The notes under the pieces are model-generated. The model ran no database searches. It was given only the letters and a program-made list of their open reading frames with translations, and was not told the origin of the DNA. A stretch of 64,000 bases of DNA from Pseudomonadota bacterium (lineage in GTDB: Bacteria > Pseudomonadota > Alphaproteobacteria > Acetobacterales > Acetobacteraceae). A program made the translations under genes and the position numbers. Each line of letters opens with the position of its first letter. The stretch's first letter is position 1. The stretch lies in contig JAJZSY010000001.1 in the NCBI GenBank assembly GCA_021849425.1, positions 186,001 to 250,000 on the forward strand, in the 5' to 3' direction. Shown one piece after another: positions 57,109 through 64,000 of this stretch.

Positions 57109-57327
57109 CTTGTTTCCTATCGAGTCGGTGATGTGACGAAAAGATTTTTTCTCGGGAAGGATTTTCGCTTGTTATTGTTTTTGTTGATGTTGTTGTTCGT
57201 GATCTTGTTAGTTCAGCTCGGGTTTTTCCGACGCCTGTTCATTTTCAGCCCGCATCGGGCGCTGCGCCGATCGGTGGCGCGCCGCACGGGAGAGGGGGTG
57301 GAATTGTTATTAGGGGCGGATGGTTAA
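57085..57327 (+). CDS. Possible small membrane protein in an AT-rich gap (doubtful)
   Basis: In the 454-base gap between the secreted-protein gene and the sigma factor, bases 57109-57260 are much more AT-rich than the rest of the window. On the plus strand they encode an in-frame transmembrane stretch LLLFLLMLLFVILLVQLGFF, in an 80-residue frame (or 64 residues from a GTG at 57133) with a basic tail. Neither start has a convincing SD and the longer version overlaps the opposite gene start by 24 bases. It may be a real small membrane protein or only an AT-rich promoter stretch. Bases 57328-57562 show no gene. Confidence 0.25.
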   Translation: MRDDKPFHLVSYRVGDVTKRFFLGKDFRLLLFLLMLLFVILLVQLGFFRRLFIFSPHRALRRSVARRTGEGVELLLGADG

Positions 57328-57562
57328 CAAGTCGTTTTGATATCTGGCCGTTCGCAAAACCGGTTGGCCGATCGGGTAGCCGCGATCGTGCCGGCCGGTG
57401 GCGATCAACGGCGCGGCGTCGTGTCTTGAGCCGGTTTGTGAAACGACGCACGGGCTGGACCTCGCCTGTTGAATTCCGCATCATCCCGCAGCCCGGAGGT
57501 ATTTTGCCGATCGGGAACAATGTCCGATTTACACGCGCTTCATGAATGATAGGTATTGCGCC

Positions 57563-58126
57563 ATGAGCGAGCAGGGCGACTGGGCGCGGTGGCTGAGCGA
57601 GGCGCAGGCCGGGAATCGCCGGAGCTACGAGGCGTTGCTCAGGGCGGCGCTGCCGTGGCTGCGCGGCATGGCCCGCAGGCGGTTCCCCTGGGCCGATGCG
57701 GCCGAGGCCGAGGCTATGGTGCAGGATACGCTGCTGGCGCTGCACCGCAACCTGCATCTCTACGATCCGGGCCGGCCGGCGGAGCCTTTTCTGCTCGGGA
57801 TCCTCAAGCTGCGGGGGGCCGACCGGCGGCGGATGCGGGCGCGGCACCAGGTCCGCGAGACGCCGCTCGACGATGTGCCTGTAACCTCGATGGCCCTGGC
57901 GACGAAAGAGACGCAGGAGGTCGCGATCGATGCCGGGCGCGTGTCATCCGCGGTGGGCGCGCTGCCGCCGCGCGACAGGGAGATTCTGGAGATGCTGAAG
58001 CTGCGCGAGATGTCGCTCGCCGAGACCTCGGCGGCGACCGGGATGAGCGTGGGCGCGCTGAAGGTGGCGACGTTCCGGGCCATCCGGCGCCTGCGGGCGA
58101 AACTGGGAGTGACCGATGAGGAGTGA
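57563..58126 (+). CDS. ECF-type RNA polymerase sigma factor
   Basis: A 187-residue sigma-70-family factor with sigma2 (about residues 22-90: LRAALPWLRGMARRRFPWADAAEAEAMVQDTLLALHRNLHLY) and sigma4 (about 130-180: LPPRDREILEMLKLREMSLAETSAATGMSVGALKVATFRAIRRLRAKL). The linker and the NrsF-type partner place it near the group of Caulobacter SigF, which answers to chromate/cadmium and oxidative stress. The start at 57563 has AGG 9 bases upstream; ATG 57542 is an alternative. The stop overlaps the anti-sigma start by 11 bases, so the pair is co-translated. Confidence 0.9.
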   Translation: MSEQGDWARWLSEAQAGNRRSYEALLRAALPWLRGMARRRFPWADAAEAEAMVQDTLLALHRNLHLYDPGRPAEPFLLGILKLRGADRRRMRARHQVRETPLDDVPVTSMALATKETQEVAIDAGRVSSAVGALPPRDREILEMLKLREMSLAETSAATGMSVGALKVATFRAIRRLRAKLGVTDEE

Positions 58127-58790
58127 GGACCTGATCACGTCGCTGGCGCAGGATCTGGGCGCCGTCAGGCCCCTGCCCTCGCCCGCGCGGCTGCTGGCGG
58201 TCTGGCTTGGCGTCAGCGTTCCGGTTCTCGCCGCGATCACCCTGATGATGGGGCCGCGCCCCGATCTTGCCGGGAAATGCGGCGAGGCGGGGTTCGTGAT
58301 TTCGCAGGGTCTCGGCGTCGTCACGGCGGTGGTCTCGGCCTATGCCGCGTTCTGCGCCGGCCGCCCGGACCAGCCGGGGTGGAAACTCTGGGCGCCGATG
58401 CTGGCGATGCTGGTCTGGCTCGGCGATCTTGGACGGCAATGCGCGGTTGTGAGCCTGCAGGACGCCGGCGGCGTGCTGCGCCTGCAGCTCGACCCGATGT
58501 GCGTGCCGGCCATCGTCATCGCGGGCGTGATTCCGGCCGGCTTGATCGTGGCGCTGATGCGCCGCAGCGCGACGTTCCGGCGCGACCATGCCTGCCTGTG
58601 CGGCGCGCTCGCCGCGGGCGCGGCGGCGGACGTGGCGCTGCGCCTGTTTCACGGCTCGGTCAACATCGCCACTCTGCTCCTGTGGCAGATGGGAAGCGTG
58701 ATGCTGTTCACCTCCACCGCCTGGTTCATCTCGAGCACGATCCTGCGCAATGTCGCGCGGGCGCCGCGCCGCCGGCAGCTGGCCGGCTGA
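58116..58790 (+). CDS. NrsF-family (DUF1109) membrane anti-sigma factor
   Basis: A 224-residue integral membrane protein with six hydrophobic helices, of the DUF1109/NrsF family. Caulobacter NrsF holds SigF at the membrane and releases it when conserved cysteines sense metal or oxidant stress. Six cysteines are seen, including CGEAG near residue 55, RQCAVV, DPMCVP and HACLCG. The start MRSEDLITSLAQDLGAVRPLPSPARLL is typical of the family. It overlaps the sigma gene by 11 bases. About 180 bases without a gene follow before nrtS. Confidence 0.88.
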   Translation: MRSEDLITSLAQDLGAVRPLPSPARLLAVWLGVSVPVLAAITLMMGPRPDLAGKCGEAGFVISQGLGVVTAVVSAYAAFCAGRPDQPGWKLWAPMLAMLVWLGDLGRQCAVVSLQDAGGVLRLQLDPMCVPAIVIAGVIPAGLIVALMRRSATFRRDHACLCGALAAGAAADVALRLFHGSVNIATLLLWQMGSVMLFTSTAWFISSTILRNVARAPRRRQLAG

Positions 58791-58971
58791 TGCGCCGCCG
58801 GGCCGGGCAGGCATCCACCCGTGACCGGACCGATCGCGCCGTGGCGCCGAACCGCGAGGCGCGGGGCGCCGTCGGAAATGCACACGGCGTCCGAACCGGA
58901 TACCAAATATTAAGAGAAGCGCCGGTACACCGCGCCGATGCTCCCTTCGCCTTGCCCATGACCCTGAACAG

Positions 58972-59250
58972 ATGACGCAGATGGCACCGGCAGACGACGG
59001 CCCGCCCGGGATGGTCGCGATGGCGCGGCGGGCGATCCGGCTCAGCCTCGCAGACGGCATTCCGGCGCGCTCGCTGCGCGTCGCCATCGTGGTCGGGATC
59101 ATCCTCAATCTGATCAACCAGGGCGATGCGCTGCTCGGCCTCGCCCGGCCGCACTGGCTGAAGATGATCCTCACCTTCATCGTGCCCTATTGCGTGGCGA
59201 CCTATGGCGCCGTGTCGTACCGGATGCGGGAGGGCGGAGGGGCGGAATGA
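58972..59250 (+). CDS. nrtS: NrtS-like nitrate/nitrite transporter family protein
   Basis: A 92-residue membrane protein with two helices (SLRVAIVVGIILNLINQGDALLG and MILTFIVPYCVATYGAVSY). The NLINQGD and VPYCVATYGA motifs match the NrtS family, first described in marine cyanobacteria as a nitrate/nitrite transporter. The ATG at 58972 directly follows a TTAAGAG-containing region with no strong SD. It lies behind the sigma/anti-sigma pair and could be in its regulon. Assignment rests on the motifs; transport has been tested in only a few members. Confidence 0.7.
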   Translation: MTQMAPADDGPPGMVAMARRAIRLSLADGIPARSLRVAIVVGIILNLINQGDALLGLARPHWLKMILTFIVPYCVATYGAVSYRMREGGGAE

Positions 59251-59281
59251 CGCCAAGCCAGCACAAGCACGGAGCGTGCCG

Positions 59282-59365
59282 ATGACCGCCGGAAGACCCG
59301 GACCCCTCGCCGCGCTGGCGACGCTGTCGCTCGCGATGGCGGGAAAAATACTCTCGCGCCTGTAA
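59282..59365 (+). CDS. Possible 27-residue peptide (doubtful)
   Basis: ATG at 59282 follows ACGGAGCGTGCCG (GGAG at 7 bases) and opens a 27-residue frame with a hydrophobic core (PLAALATLSLAMAG) ending in TAA. It lies between nrtS and the next small secreted protein. It could be a small membrane or leader peptide; length alone makes it weak. Confidence 0.25.
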   Translation: MTAGRPGPLAALATLSLAMAGKILSRL

Positions 59366-59441
59366 CCAACAGGTCGGTCGCCGCGAAATACGGAGCAGCG
59401 GCCTCGCTGGATGCCGCCACACATCGACACAGGAGTTTGCC

Positions 59442-59630
59442 ATGCGCGGCACCTATCGCCGGCTTCTTCTCGCGGCCTCGCTCGCGGTTTTCGCAACCGC
59501 CGGCACCGCGTTCGCGCTGCCCGGATGCACCCCGCACGACCGGCTGATCCAGAAGGTCGATACCAGCTACAAGACGCAGTTCCACACGAAATGCGCGACA
59601 CCGGGCGCGACCGCGCAGACGGGGCGCTGA
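59442..59630 (+). CDS. Small secreted protein, two cysteines, unknown function
   Basis: A 62-residue protein with a signal peptide (MRGTYRRLLLAASLAVFATAGTAFA, cleavage near residue 25). The mature part has about 37 residues with two cysteines (GCTPHD and TKCATP) about 22 apart, likely a disulfide, and several histidines/aspartates. ACAGGAGTTTGCC is an excellent ribosome site. It lies between nrtS and a DUF3047 gene downstream of the ECF sigma pair. No family is recognised. Confidence 0.65.
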   Translation: MRGTYRRLLLAASLAVFATAGTAFALPGCTPHDRLIQKVDTSYKTQFHTKCATPGATAQTGR

Positions 59631-59635
59631 CCCCG

Positions 59636-60358
59636 GTGCGCAGGCGTTCGCATGCCGGCCGGCGCGATGCCATCACGGCGCTGACCGTTTTTGGTGTGCT
59701 GGTGACGGCACTCGGCCTGCCCGCCACGGCGCCAGCCGGCGCCGCGGCGGCGCAACCGCCCGCGTTTTCCTCGGGGTCGCTGGCGGGATGGACGGTCAAG
59801 CGGTTCGATGGCCGCCATGTCACGCATTATGCGCTCGCCGCCGCGCGCGGCGGCGACGTGCTGCGGGCGGTCTGCAACGATTCGGCCTCAGGCCTGATCT
59901 GGAAGCACCGGATCGATCTCGACGAAACCCCGGTGATGAGCTGGCGCTGGAAGATCGCCCATGTCTATCCCGGGCTCGACCCCCATGCGAAGTCCGGCGA
60001 CGATTATCCCGCGCGCGTCTATGTCGTCGCCGGCAATCCGCTGTTTCCCTGGACGCTGCGCAGCCTTGTCTATGTCTGGGCGAACGGCCCGGTCACGGCG
60101 GCGAAGCACGGGCCGCACGGCACGAGTTTCTACCCCGACCCGTATACCTCGCAGGCCGAGATCGTCGCGCTCCGGCAGGGCCCTGCCGGCGCCGGCCAGT
60201 GGGTTGCCGAGCAGCGCAACGTGAAGGCCGACCTCGCCCGCGCCTTTGGCGGCCATCGGCACATCATCGGCGCCATCGCGGTCATGACCGATTGCGACGA
60301 TTCGCACACCCATGGCCGTGCCTGGTACGGCGATATCGGTCTGCGGGCCGGCGGGTAG
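59636..60358 (+). CDS. DUF3047 exported protein
   Basis: A 240-residue protein. An N-terminal hydrophobic stretch (ALTVFGVLVTALGLPATAPAGAAAA) serves as a signal peptide. The DUF3047 domain follows: PVMSWRWKIAHVYPGLDPHAKSGDDYPARVYVVAGNPL, YVWANGPVTAAKHGP, and VTDCDDSH-like MTDCDDSHTHGRAWYGDIGL at the C-terminus. The fold is a beta-jelly-roll-like domain of unknown function. The start is GTG 59636, 5 bases after the previous stop; ATG 59591, inside the previous gene, is an alternative. Probably co-transcribed with the small secreted protein. Confidence 0.8.
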   Translation: MRRRSHAGRRDAITALTVFGVLVTALGLPATAPAGAAAAQPPAFSSGSLAGWTVKRFDGRHVTHYALAAARGGDVLRAVCNDSASGLIWKHRIDLDETPVMSWRWKIAHVYPGLDPHAKSGDDYPARVYVVAGNPLFPWTLRSLVYVWANGPVTAAKHGPHGTSFYPDPYTSQAEIVALRQGPAGAGQWVAEQRNVKADLARAFGGHRHIIGAIAVMTDCDDSHTHGRAWYGDIGLRAGG

Positions 60359-60404
60359 AGCGGGCCTGCTTGCCTCGCACCGGGCAGGTTCCCATTTCCG
60401 CAAC

Positions 60405-60881
60405 ATGGTCACGGAACGACAGCCGCACGGCCTCGGTGTCATGGCGCTGCGGCGCTATATCCTGAGCGTGGCGGCGGGCAATCTCGCGTGGGAGATCGTG
60501 CAGCTCCCGCTCTATCGCATCTGGTATCACGCCGGCGCGCTGCGCCTGGCCGGCATCGCCCTTGCCGGTACCTGCGGCGATATCCCGATCGCGATCGTGT
60601 CGCTGGTCTGCGCCTTCAGCCTGTTCGGCAGGGATGGTGCCGCGCCCTCCATCGGCCCGTCCGTCGCCTGGGCGACCGTCGCCATCGGGTTGGTTTACAC
60701 GATCGGCAGCGAAATGGTGCATCTGCGGCTTGGCACATGGCACTATGCGGCGCTGATGCCGCGCCTGCCGTTTCTCGGCGTCGGCCTTGGCCCGACGCTC
60801 CAGTGGCTCGCCATTCCGCCGCTGGCGCTGCGCGCCGCGGGTGGGCGGTTCGGCCAGCCGCGCCAGGCGCGCGCGGCGTGA
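60405..60881 (+). CDS. Small integral membrane protein, unknown function
   Basis: A 158-residue protein with about four hydrophobic segments (LRRYILSVAAGNLAWEIVQLPLY, GIALAGTCGDIPIAIVSLVCAFSLF, SVAWATVAIGLVYTIGSEMVHL, GVGLGPTLQWLAIPPLAL). No domain is recognised with confidence; the motif WEIVQLPLYRIW and GTWHYAALMPRLPFLGVGLGPTLQW suggest a conserved family. The start is ATG 60405 or ATG 60441. It follows the DUF3047 gene by 46 bases and ends the group behind the ECF sigma factor. Confidence 0.65.
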   Translation: MVTERQPHGLGVMALRRYILSVAAGNLAWEIVQLPLYRIWYHAGALRLAGIALAGTCGDIPIAIVSLVCAFSLFGRDGAAPSIGPSVAWATVAIGLVYTIGSEMVHLRLGTWHYAALMPRLPFLGVGLGPTLQWLAIPPLALRAAGGRFGQPRQARAA

Positions 60882-60909
60882 GGCCCGGCCCTCCGAAGGG
60901 CGCGGCGGT

Positions 60910-61701
60910 TCAGGACGCGGGAGGCGCGCGATCGGGCCAGTCTGGCGCGGGCAGGCTGCGAAAACCCGGCCTCGCGAAGACATAGCCCTGCATGAGCGTG
61001 ATGCCGAGATCGGCCAGCGCGGCGCTCTCATCGCGCGTTTCAACGCCTTCGGCAACGATGGTGATCGCCATTTCGCGGCACATCGCGGCGCAATGGCCGA
61101 CGATGCTCCGCCGCCCTCTGTCCGTGTCGATCCCGCGGATCAGCTCCATGTCGAGCTTGACGAGGTCGGGGCGGAATTTGGCGAGCAGGTTGAGGTTGGA
61201 ATATCCCGACCCGAAATCGTCGATGGCGGTGCGAAAGCCCATCGCCGCGTATTCGGCGACGATGTTGGCCAGATGGTCGGGGGCGGCGAGAAGCTCACCC
61301 TCGTTGATCTCGAAGATGAGCTTGCCGGTGGGAAACCGGGAGCGGGCGGCGGCCTGCAGCGTGGTGCGGATGCAGGCCCGCGGCTCGTAGACGGCGTTGG
61401 GCAGGAAATTGATCGAGAGATCGGACGCCATGCCGCCAAGGCCGAGCGATGCGGCGGTCTCGATCGCGGTGACGCGGCAGGCCTGGTCGAACGCATAGAG
61501 TTCGGCCTTGCCGACGCTGCGCAGGATGCTCGCCGCGGACTCGCCGGCGGGGCCGCGCACCAGAGCCTCGTAGGCGAAGACCGATCGCGCCGCGATATCG
61601 ACGATCGGCTGAAACGCCATGGCCAATGGCCGGTCGAACAGCCCCTGCCGGCAGCCGGCGCAGGATTTCGTGATTTCGGGACGTGTTTCAGTCATCCCCA
61701 T
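60910..61701 (-). CDS. Stand-alone EAL-domain cyclic-di-GMP phosphodiesterase
   Basis: A 263-residue protein that is almost only an EAL domain. Key residues are intact: YEALVRG (EAL), SINFLPN, FEINEGE, IDDFGSGYSNLNLL, LVKLDMELIRG, VAEGVETRDE and LMQGYVFARP, so it should hydrolyse c-di-GMP to pGpG. The N-terminus has a CAGC pair (residues 14-17) that could bind metal or sense redox, and no membrane segment. It stands alone. A TTAACGAAAC dyad like the one before the GGDEF-EAL gene lies 84 bases upstream. Confidence 0.9.
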   Translation of the reverse strand: MGMTETRPEITKSCAGCRQGLFDRPLAMAFQPIVDIAARSVFAYEALVRGPAGESAASILRSVGKAELYAFDQACRVTAIETAASLGLGGMASDLSINFLPNAVYEPRACIRTTLQAAARSRFPTGKLIFEINEGELLAAPDHLANIVAEYAAMGFRTAIDDFGSGYSNLNLLAKFRPDLVKLDMELIRGIDTDRGRRSIVGHCAAMCREMAITIVAEGVETRDESAALADLGITLMQGYVFARPGFRSLPAPDWPDRAPPAS

Positions 61702-61784
61702 GCCGACATCGTCATCATTGATACGCCCTCAAGCCAAGCATCCGGAAAGACAGATTTAAGCTTCGGCAGGATGCGACCAATTAT

Positions 61785-61799
61785 TTAACGAAACGCTAA
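61785..61799. promoter_or_regulatory. CtrA-like dyad upstream of the EAL gene
   Basis: TTAACGAAACGCTAA shares TTAACGAAAC with the dyad at 52073-52087 upstream of the other c-di-GMP gene and approximates TTAA-N7-TTAA. The surrounding gap (61702-61971) contains no gene. Confidence 0.35.
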
Positions 61800-61971
61800 A
61801 ATGCTCCGGCACATCGGGCTTGCGGTTCTGCCCCGTGGCGGCGGCGCTGCGAAAATCCGCAGCCGACGCAAAAGGGCGCCAACGGCCGGACTGTTCAGCA
61901 GATAGCCAATGTATTTGTGACGATCGGATATTGGGAACCGGTCACCACCCTGTTTCGACATCGCGAAAGGA

Positions 61972-62046
61972 TGGTGGGTGCGACAGGGATTGAACCTGTG
62001 ACCCCCGCCGTGTGAAGGCGATGCTCTCCCGCTGAGCTACGCACCC
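61972..62046 (-). tRNA. tRNA-Val (anticodon CAC)
   Basis: A 75-base cloverleaf on the minus strand: acceptor GGGTGCG/CGCACCC, D-arm GCTC-AGCGGGA-GAGC, anticodon stem TCGCC/GGCGG with loop TTCACAC (anticodon CAC, reads GTG), T-arm ACAGG-TTCAATC-CCTGT, discriminator A and an encoded CCA. It follows a minus-strand membrane-protein gene after 70 bases. No integrase or duplicated 3' end was seen nearby, so there is no sign of use as an attachment site. Confidence 0.97.
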
Positions 62047-62116
62047 GGTCCGCTCGTCTCTAGCGGCGCGGCGCGGCGAAGGCAAGAGGCCCCACAGAGG
62101 CGGGGCGCGGTTCCGC

Positions 62117-62683
62117 TCAGCGCCGCGCCGGGGGCACCGCGGGACGGACGGTGGCGAAGGCAAGACCGAGGAAAAATGTGAGGCAGGCGACGCTGAAGCC
62201 GTTCAGCGTTGCGAGCGATGCGGCGGCGGCGGCCGGATAGGTCGCGACCGGCGGCATCGGGGCGAGGCGCAGCGCGGCATAGGCCAGGAAGGGCAGCCCG
62301 GCGAGGGCGAACATCGTCCGCCGTTCGGACTGGTGGAAGCCGAGCGTCGCCAGCATCACGCAGGGAATGAGGAACAGCGCCACCCCGGAGGAGAAGCCGA
62401 GCACGTGGTTGCACCATGCGGTGTTCAGCGTCGCCACCGTGCAGAGCAGGGCGCGCGCGGCGTAGCCGCTGCGCCGGGCAAGCAGCGGCACCGCGAGCCA
62501 GAACGGCAGCGAGGCCAGGGTGAGCAGCACGAACGGGCCGGCATCGCGCCCGAGCACGGCCCAGAGATAGAGCGGGTAGAACGGCGTGTTGCCCGCCAGC
62601 ACGAGGGCGATCGTGTTGCAGGTCGCGGTCAGCCCGTCCTCATGCGCGACGAAACCGGCAAGGGCGCGGGCGGCGGCGCGCAT
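62117..62683 (-). CDS. Hydrophobic membrane protein, unknown function
   Basis: A 188-residue protein with about five helices (LTATCNTIALVLAGNTPFYPLYLWAVLG, PFVLLTLASLPFWLAVPLL, AALLCTVATLNTAWCNHVLGFSSGVALFLIPCVMLATLGF, MFALAGLPFLAYAALRL, NGFSVACLTFFLGLAFA). The start ATG overlaps the stop of the Cfa-like gene by one base (TGATG), so the two are co-translated and may share a role in membrane-lipid modification. No family is recognised with confidence. Confidence 0.7.
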   Translation of the reverse strand: MRAAARALAGFVAHEDGLTATCNTIALVLAGNTPFYPLYLWAVLGRDAGPFVLLTLASLPFWLAVPLLARRSGYAARALLCTVATLNTAWCNHVLGFSSGVALFLIPCVMLATLGFHQSERRTMFALAGLPFLAYAALRLAPMPPVATYPAAAAASLATLNGFSVACLTFFLGLAFATVRPAVPPARR

Positions 62684-63708
62684 CAGACCGGCCGCAGCCG
62701 GTAGTGGCTGACCCCCCAGGACTCGCCGCCGGCATGGCCGAACAGCCCCTCGGTGGCGAGGAAGAACAGCCGCCAGCGGCGCTTCCACAGCGCGGCCTCG
62801 GCACCATAGACGCGGCTCAGGATCTCGCCGATCGGGCCGGCGTTGCGGTCGTAATTCTCCAGCCAGAGGCGCGCGGTGCGGGCATAATGCGTGCCGTTCC
62901 AGCGCCAGTCGGCCTCCAGCGCGAACAGGTCGGAAAACTGGCCGATCAGCCCGTGGCTCGGCATGATGCCGCCGGTGAAGAAATGCCGGGCGATCCAGTC
63001 CGCCGGATCGTCGTGATCGAAGCGGTAGGGGCCGGTGCGGTGCGAGAACACGTGCAGGAACAGCGCGCCGCCGGGGGCGAGCCACTGGCGGACGCGCCCG
63101 AGCAGGCCCTGCCAGTTGGCCATGTGCTCGAACATCTCGACCGAGACCACCCGGTCGAATGTCCGCTCCGGGGTGAATGCGTTCATGTCGGCGGTGACGA
63201 CGCAGAGATTGGCCAGGCCAAGCCGCGCGGCCTCCGCCTCGATATGCGCGCGCTGCGAGGCGGAATTGGAGACGGCGGTGATGGCGGCGGCGGGGTAGCG
63301 CTCGGCCATGAACAGGCTGAGCGAACCCCAGCCGCAGCCGAGTTCGAGAATCGACTGCCCGTCGGCGAGGCCGGCATGCTCGCAGGTCTGAAAGAGCGCC
63401 TGGATTTCCGCCGTCTCCAGCGTATCGGCCGGAGAGCGGAAGAAGCAGCTCGAATATTTGCGGCGCGGCCCCAGCACCTGACCGAAAAACGCCGCCGGCA
63501 CCTCGTAGTGCTGGGCATTCGCCGCATCGGTGTGCAGGGCGATCGGCAGGCTTGCCATGTCGCGGGCGAAGGCGCGTTCGGCATCCGCCGTCAACGAGGC
63601 GAGCTTGCGGTCGGTCCGCCCGACCAGCCCGGCGATGCCGCGGCGGGTCAGCGCGTCGGGGATCGGCAGGCGCTCGGCCATTCCGGCCATGGTGGCGGCG
63701 AGGTTCAT
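62683..63708 (-). CDS. Cyclopropane-fatty-acyl-phospholipid synthase family methyltransferase
   Basis: A 341-residue SAM-dependent enzyme of the Cfa family. Motif I is ILELGCGWGSLSLFMAERYP (about residues 119-138), preceded by AQHYEVPAAFFGQVLGPRRKYSSCFF and followed by VSVEMFEHMANWQGLLGRVRQWLAPGGALFLHVFSH and WLENYDRN. It is shorter than E. coli Cfa (382) and lacks its N-terminal region, as in the coclaurine N-methyltransferase-like subgroup. True Cfa enzymes add a methylene to membrane lipids, which aids acid tolerance; for this short form the acceptor is less certain. It is coupled to the membrane-protein gene downstream. Confidence 0.85.
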   Translation of the reverse strand: MNLAATMAGMAERLPIPDALTRRGIAGLVGRTDRKLASLTADAERAFARDMASLPIALHTDAANAQHYEVPAAFFGQVLGPRRKYSSCFFRSPADTLETAEIQALFQTCEHAGLADGQSILELGCGWGSLSLFMAERYPAAAITAVSNSASQRAHIEAEAARLGLANLCVVTADMNAFTPERTFDRVVSVEMFEHMANWQGLLGRVRQWLAPGGALFLHVFSHRTGPYRFDHDDPADWIARHFFTGGIMPSHGLIGQFSDLFALEADWRWNGTHYARTARLWLENYDRNAGPIGEILSRVYGAEAALWKRRWRLFFLATEGLFGHAGGESWGVSHYRLRPV

Positions 63709-63776
63709 GCGTTCGCTCCGGGGCTTGGTTCAGACCCTAGGGTTACGGCGCCGTGGGGCATACGGATGCACCGCGC

Positions 63777-64000
63777 TCAGCCGCGCCGCCGCTTCGGCCA
63801 CGGCACGATCGGGCTGACCCGCGCCTGGTAGTCGCGATAGGCGTCGCCGCGCGAGGCCAGCATCTCGCGTTCGAGCGGCGGCACGCCGGAGATTTTCGCC
63901 AGCAGCCAGTACATGAACAGCGGCGCGGCGAGGCCGGCGAGGCCCGGCCACCACGGCCCGGCGAGCCCGATCAGCGGATAGGCGAGCCAGACCAGGATCT
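63777..64000 (-). CDS. DUF1295 (steroid 5-alpha-reductase-like) membrane protein, C-terminal fragment
   Basis: An open minus-strand frame with no start in the window, because its 5' end lies beyond base 64000. The last ~74 residues are visible: two hydrophobic segments (LVWLAYPLIGLAGPWWPGLAGL and LFMYWLLAKISGVP) and the C-terminal signature PLEREMLASRGDAYRDYQARVSPIVPWPKRR, typical of the DUF1295 family. In other bacteria such genes often neighbour Cfa-type methyltransferases, as here, suggesting a lipid-modification cluster. Confidence 0.85.
   Translation of the reverse strand, partial: ILVWLAYPLIGLAGPWWPGLAGLAAPLFMYWLLAKISGVPPLEREMLASRGDAYRDYQARVSPIVPWPKRRRG

Noticed and set aside
61972-62046. 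tRNA-Val as an integration site
   Set aside because: No integrase gene, no second copy of the tRNA 3' end and no change in gene style on either side.

Overview
The window is a high-GC, gene-dense piece of a bacterial chromosome with short intergenic gaps and many 4-base start/stop overlaps. Gene content points to an alphaproteobacterium, most likely an acidophilic or acid-tolerant member of the Acetobacteraceae (Acidiphilium-like). The clues are a short-form ArgC, the DUF3576-leuS-lptE-holA operon, a cyanide-insensitive type bd oxidase, an ECF sigma/NrsF pair and a YdeP-type molybdoenzyme. The taxonomic call is inference; no rRNA is present. Both end genes (valS at the left, a DUF1295 protein at the right) are cut by the window.

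Region by region. 1-11419 is mostly housekeeping: valS end, a slipin, a minus-strand operon thrC > M16 peptidase > PmbA/TldE, secB divergent from argC, thpR, and methylmalonate-semialdehyde dehydrogenase with a divergent LysR regulator. 11589-20353 looks like an oxygen- and nitric-oxide-responsive block. It holds a small secreted protein with a strong terminator, a YbhG-F-S-R type efflux ABC system preceded by a perfect FNR-family box, then hcp, an Fe-S flavin reductase and nsrR, preceded by a near-perfect FNR box and an NsrR box. 20550-23133 is an SsuABC/TauABC-type importer; ssb follows. 24828-26881 is a GbsR/MarR-type regulator co-transcribed with cydAB, with an 18-bp perfect palindrome just before its start. 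26954-31458 holds a bestrophin-like protein, a LysR regulator and a ydeP homologue followed by a 65-bp hairpin repeat.

31638-46700 returns to core functions: a methyltransferase, uvrA, holA-lptE-leuS-DUF3576, a porin, a ThiE-like protein and yggS with overlapping start codons, a hydroxyacid dehydrogenase, DUF445 and an MFS carrier. 46841-51947 holds a transketolase/E1-type enzyme with a divergent Lrp regulator and a membrane GGDEF-EAL protein. 52288-56685 is a compact PRPP/NAD-salvage cluster: a phosphoribosyltransferase converging on the operon pncB > APH-like kinase > prs, with a weaker FNR-like box before pncB.

57563-60881 is an ECF sigma factor with an NrsF-type anti-sigma, then NrtS, small secreted proteins, a DUF3047 protein and a small membrane protein. 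The end has an EAL phosphodiesterase, tRNA-Val(CAC), a membrane protein, a Cfa-family methyltransferase and a DUF1295 fragment.

The most interesting reading is a distributed low-oxygen/nitrosative-stress programme: FNR-type boxes at three operons, one shared with NsrR, alongside a bd oxidase, Hcp and a nitrate/nitrite-type membrane protein. No phage, insertion sequence, CRISPR array or rRNA was seen. Three small repeat arrays sit directly at gene stop codons.
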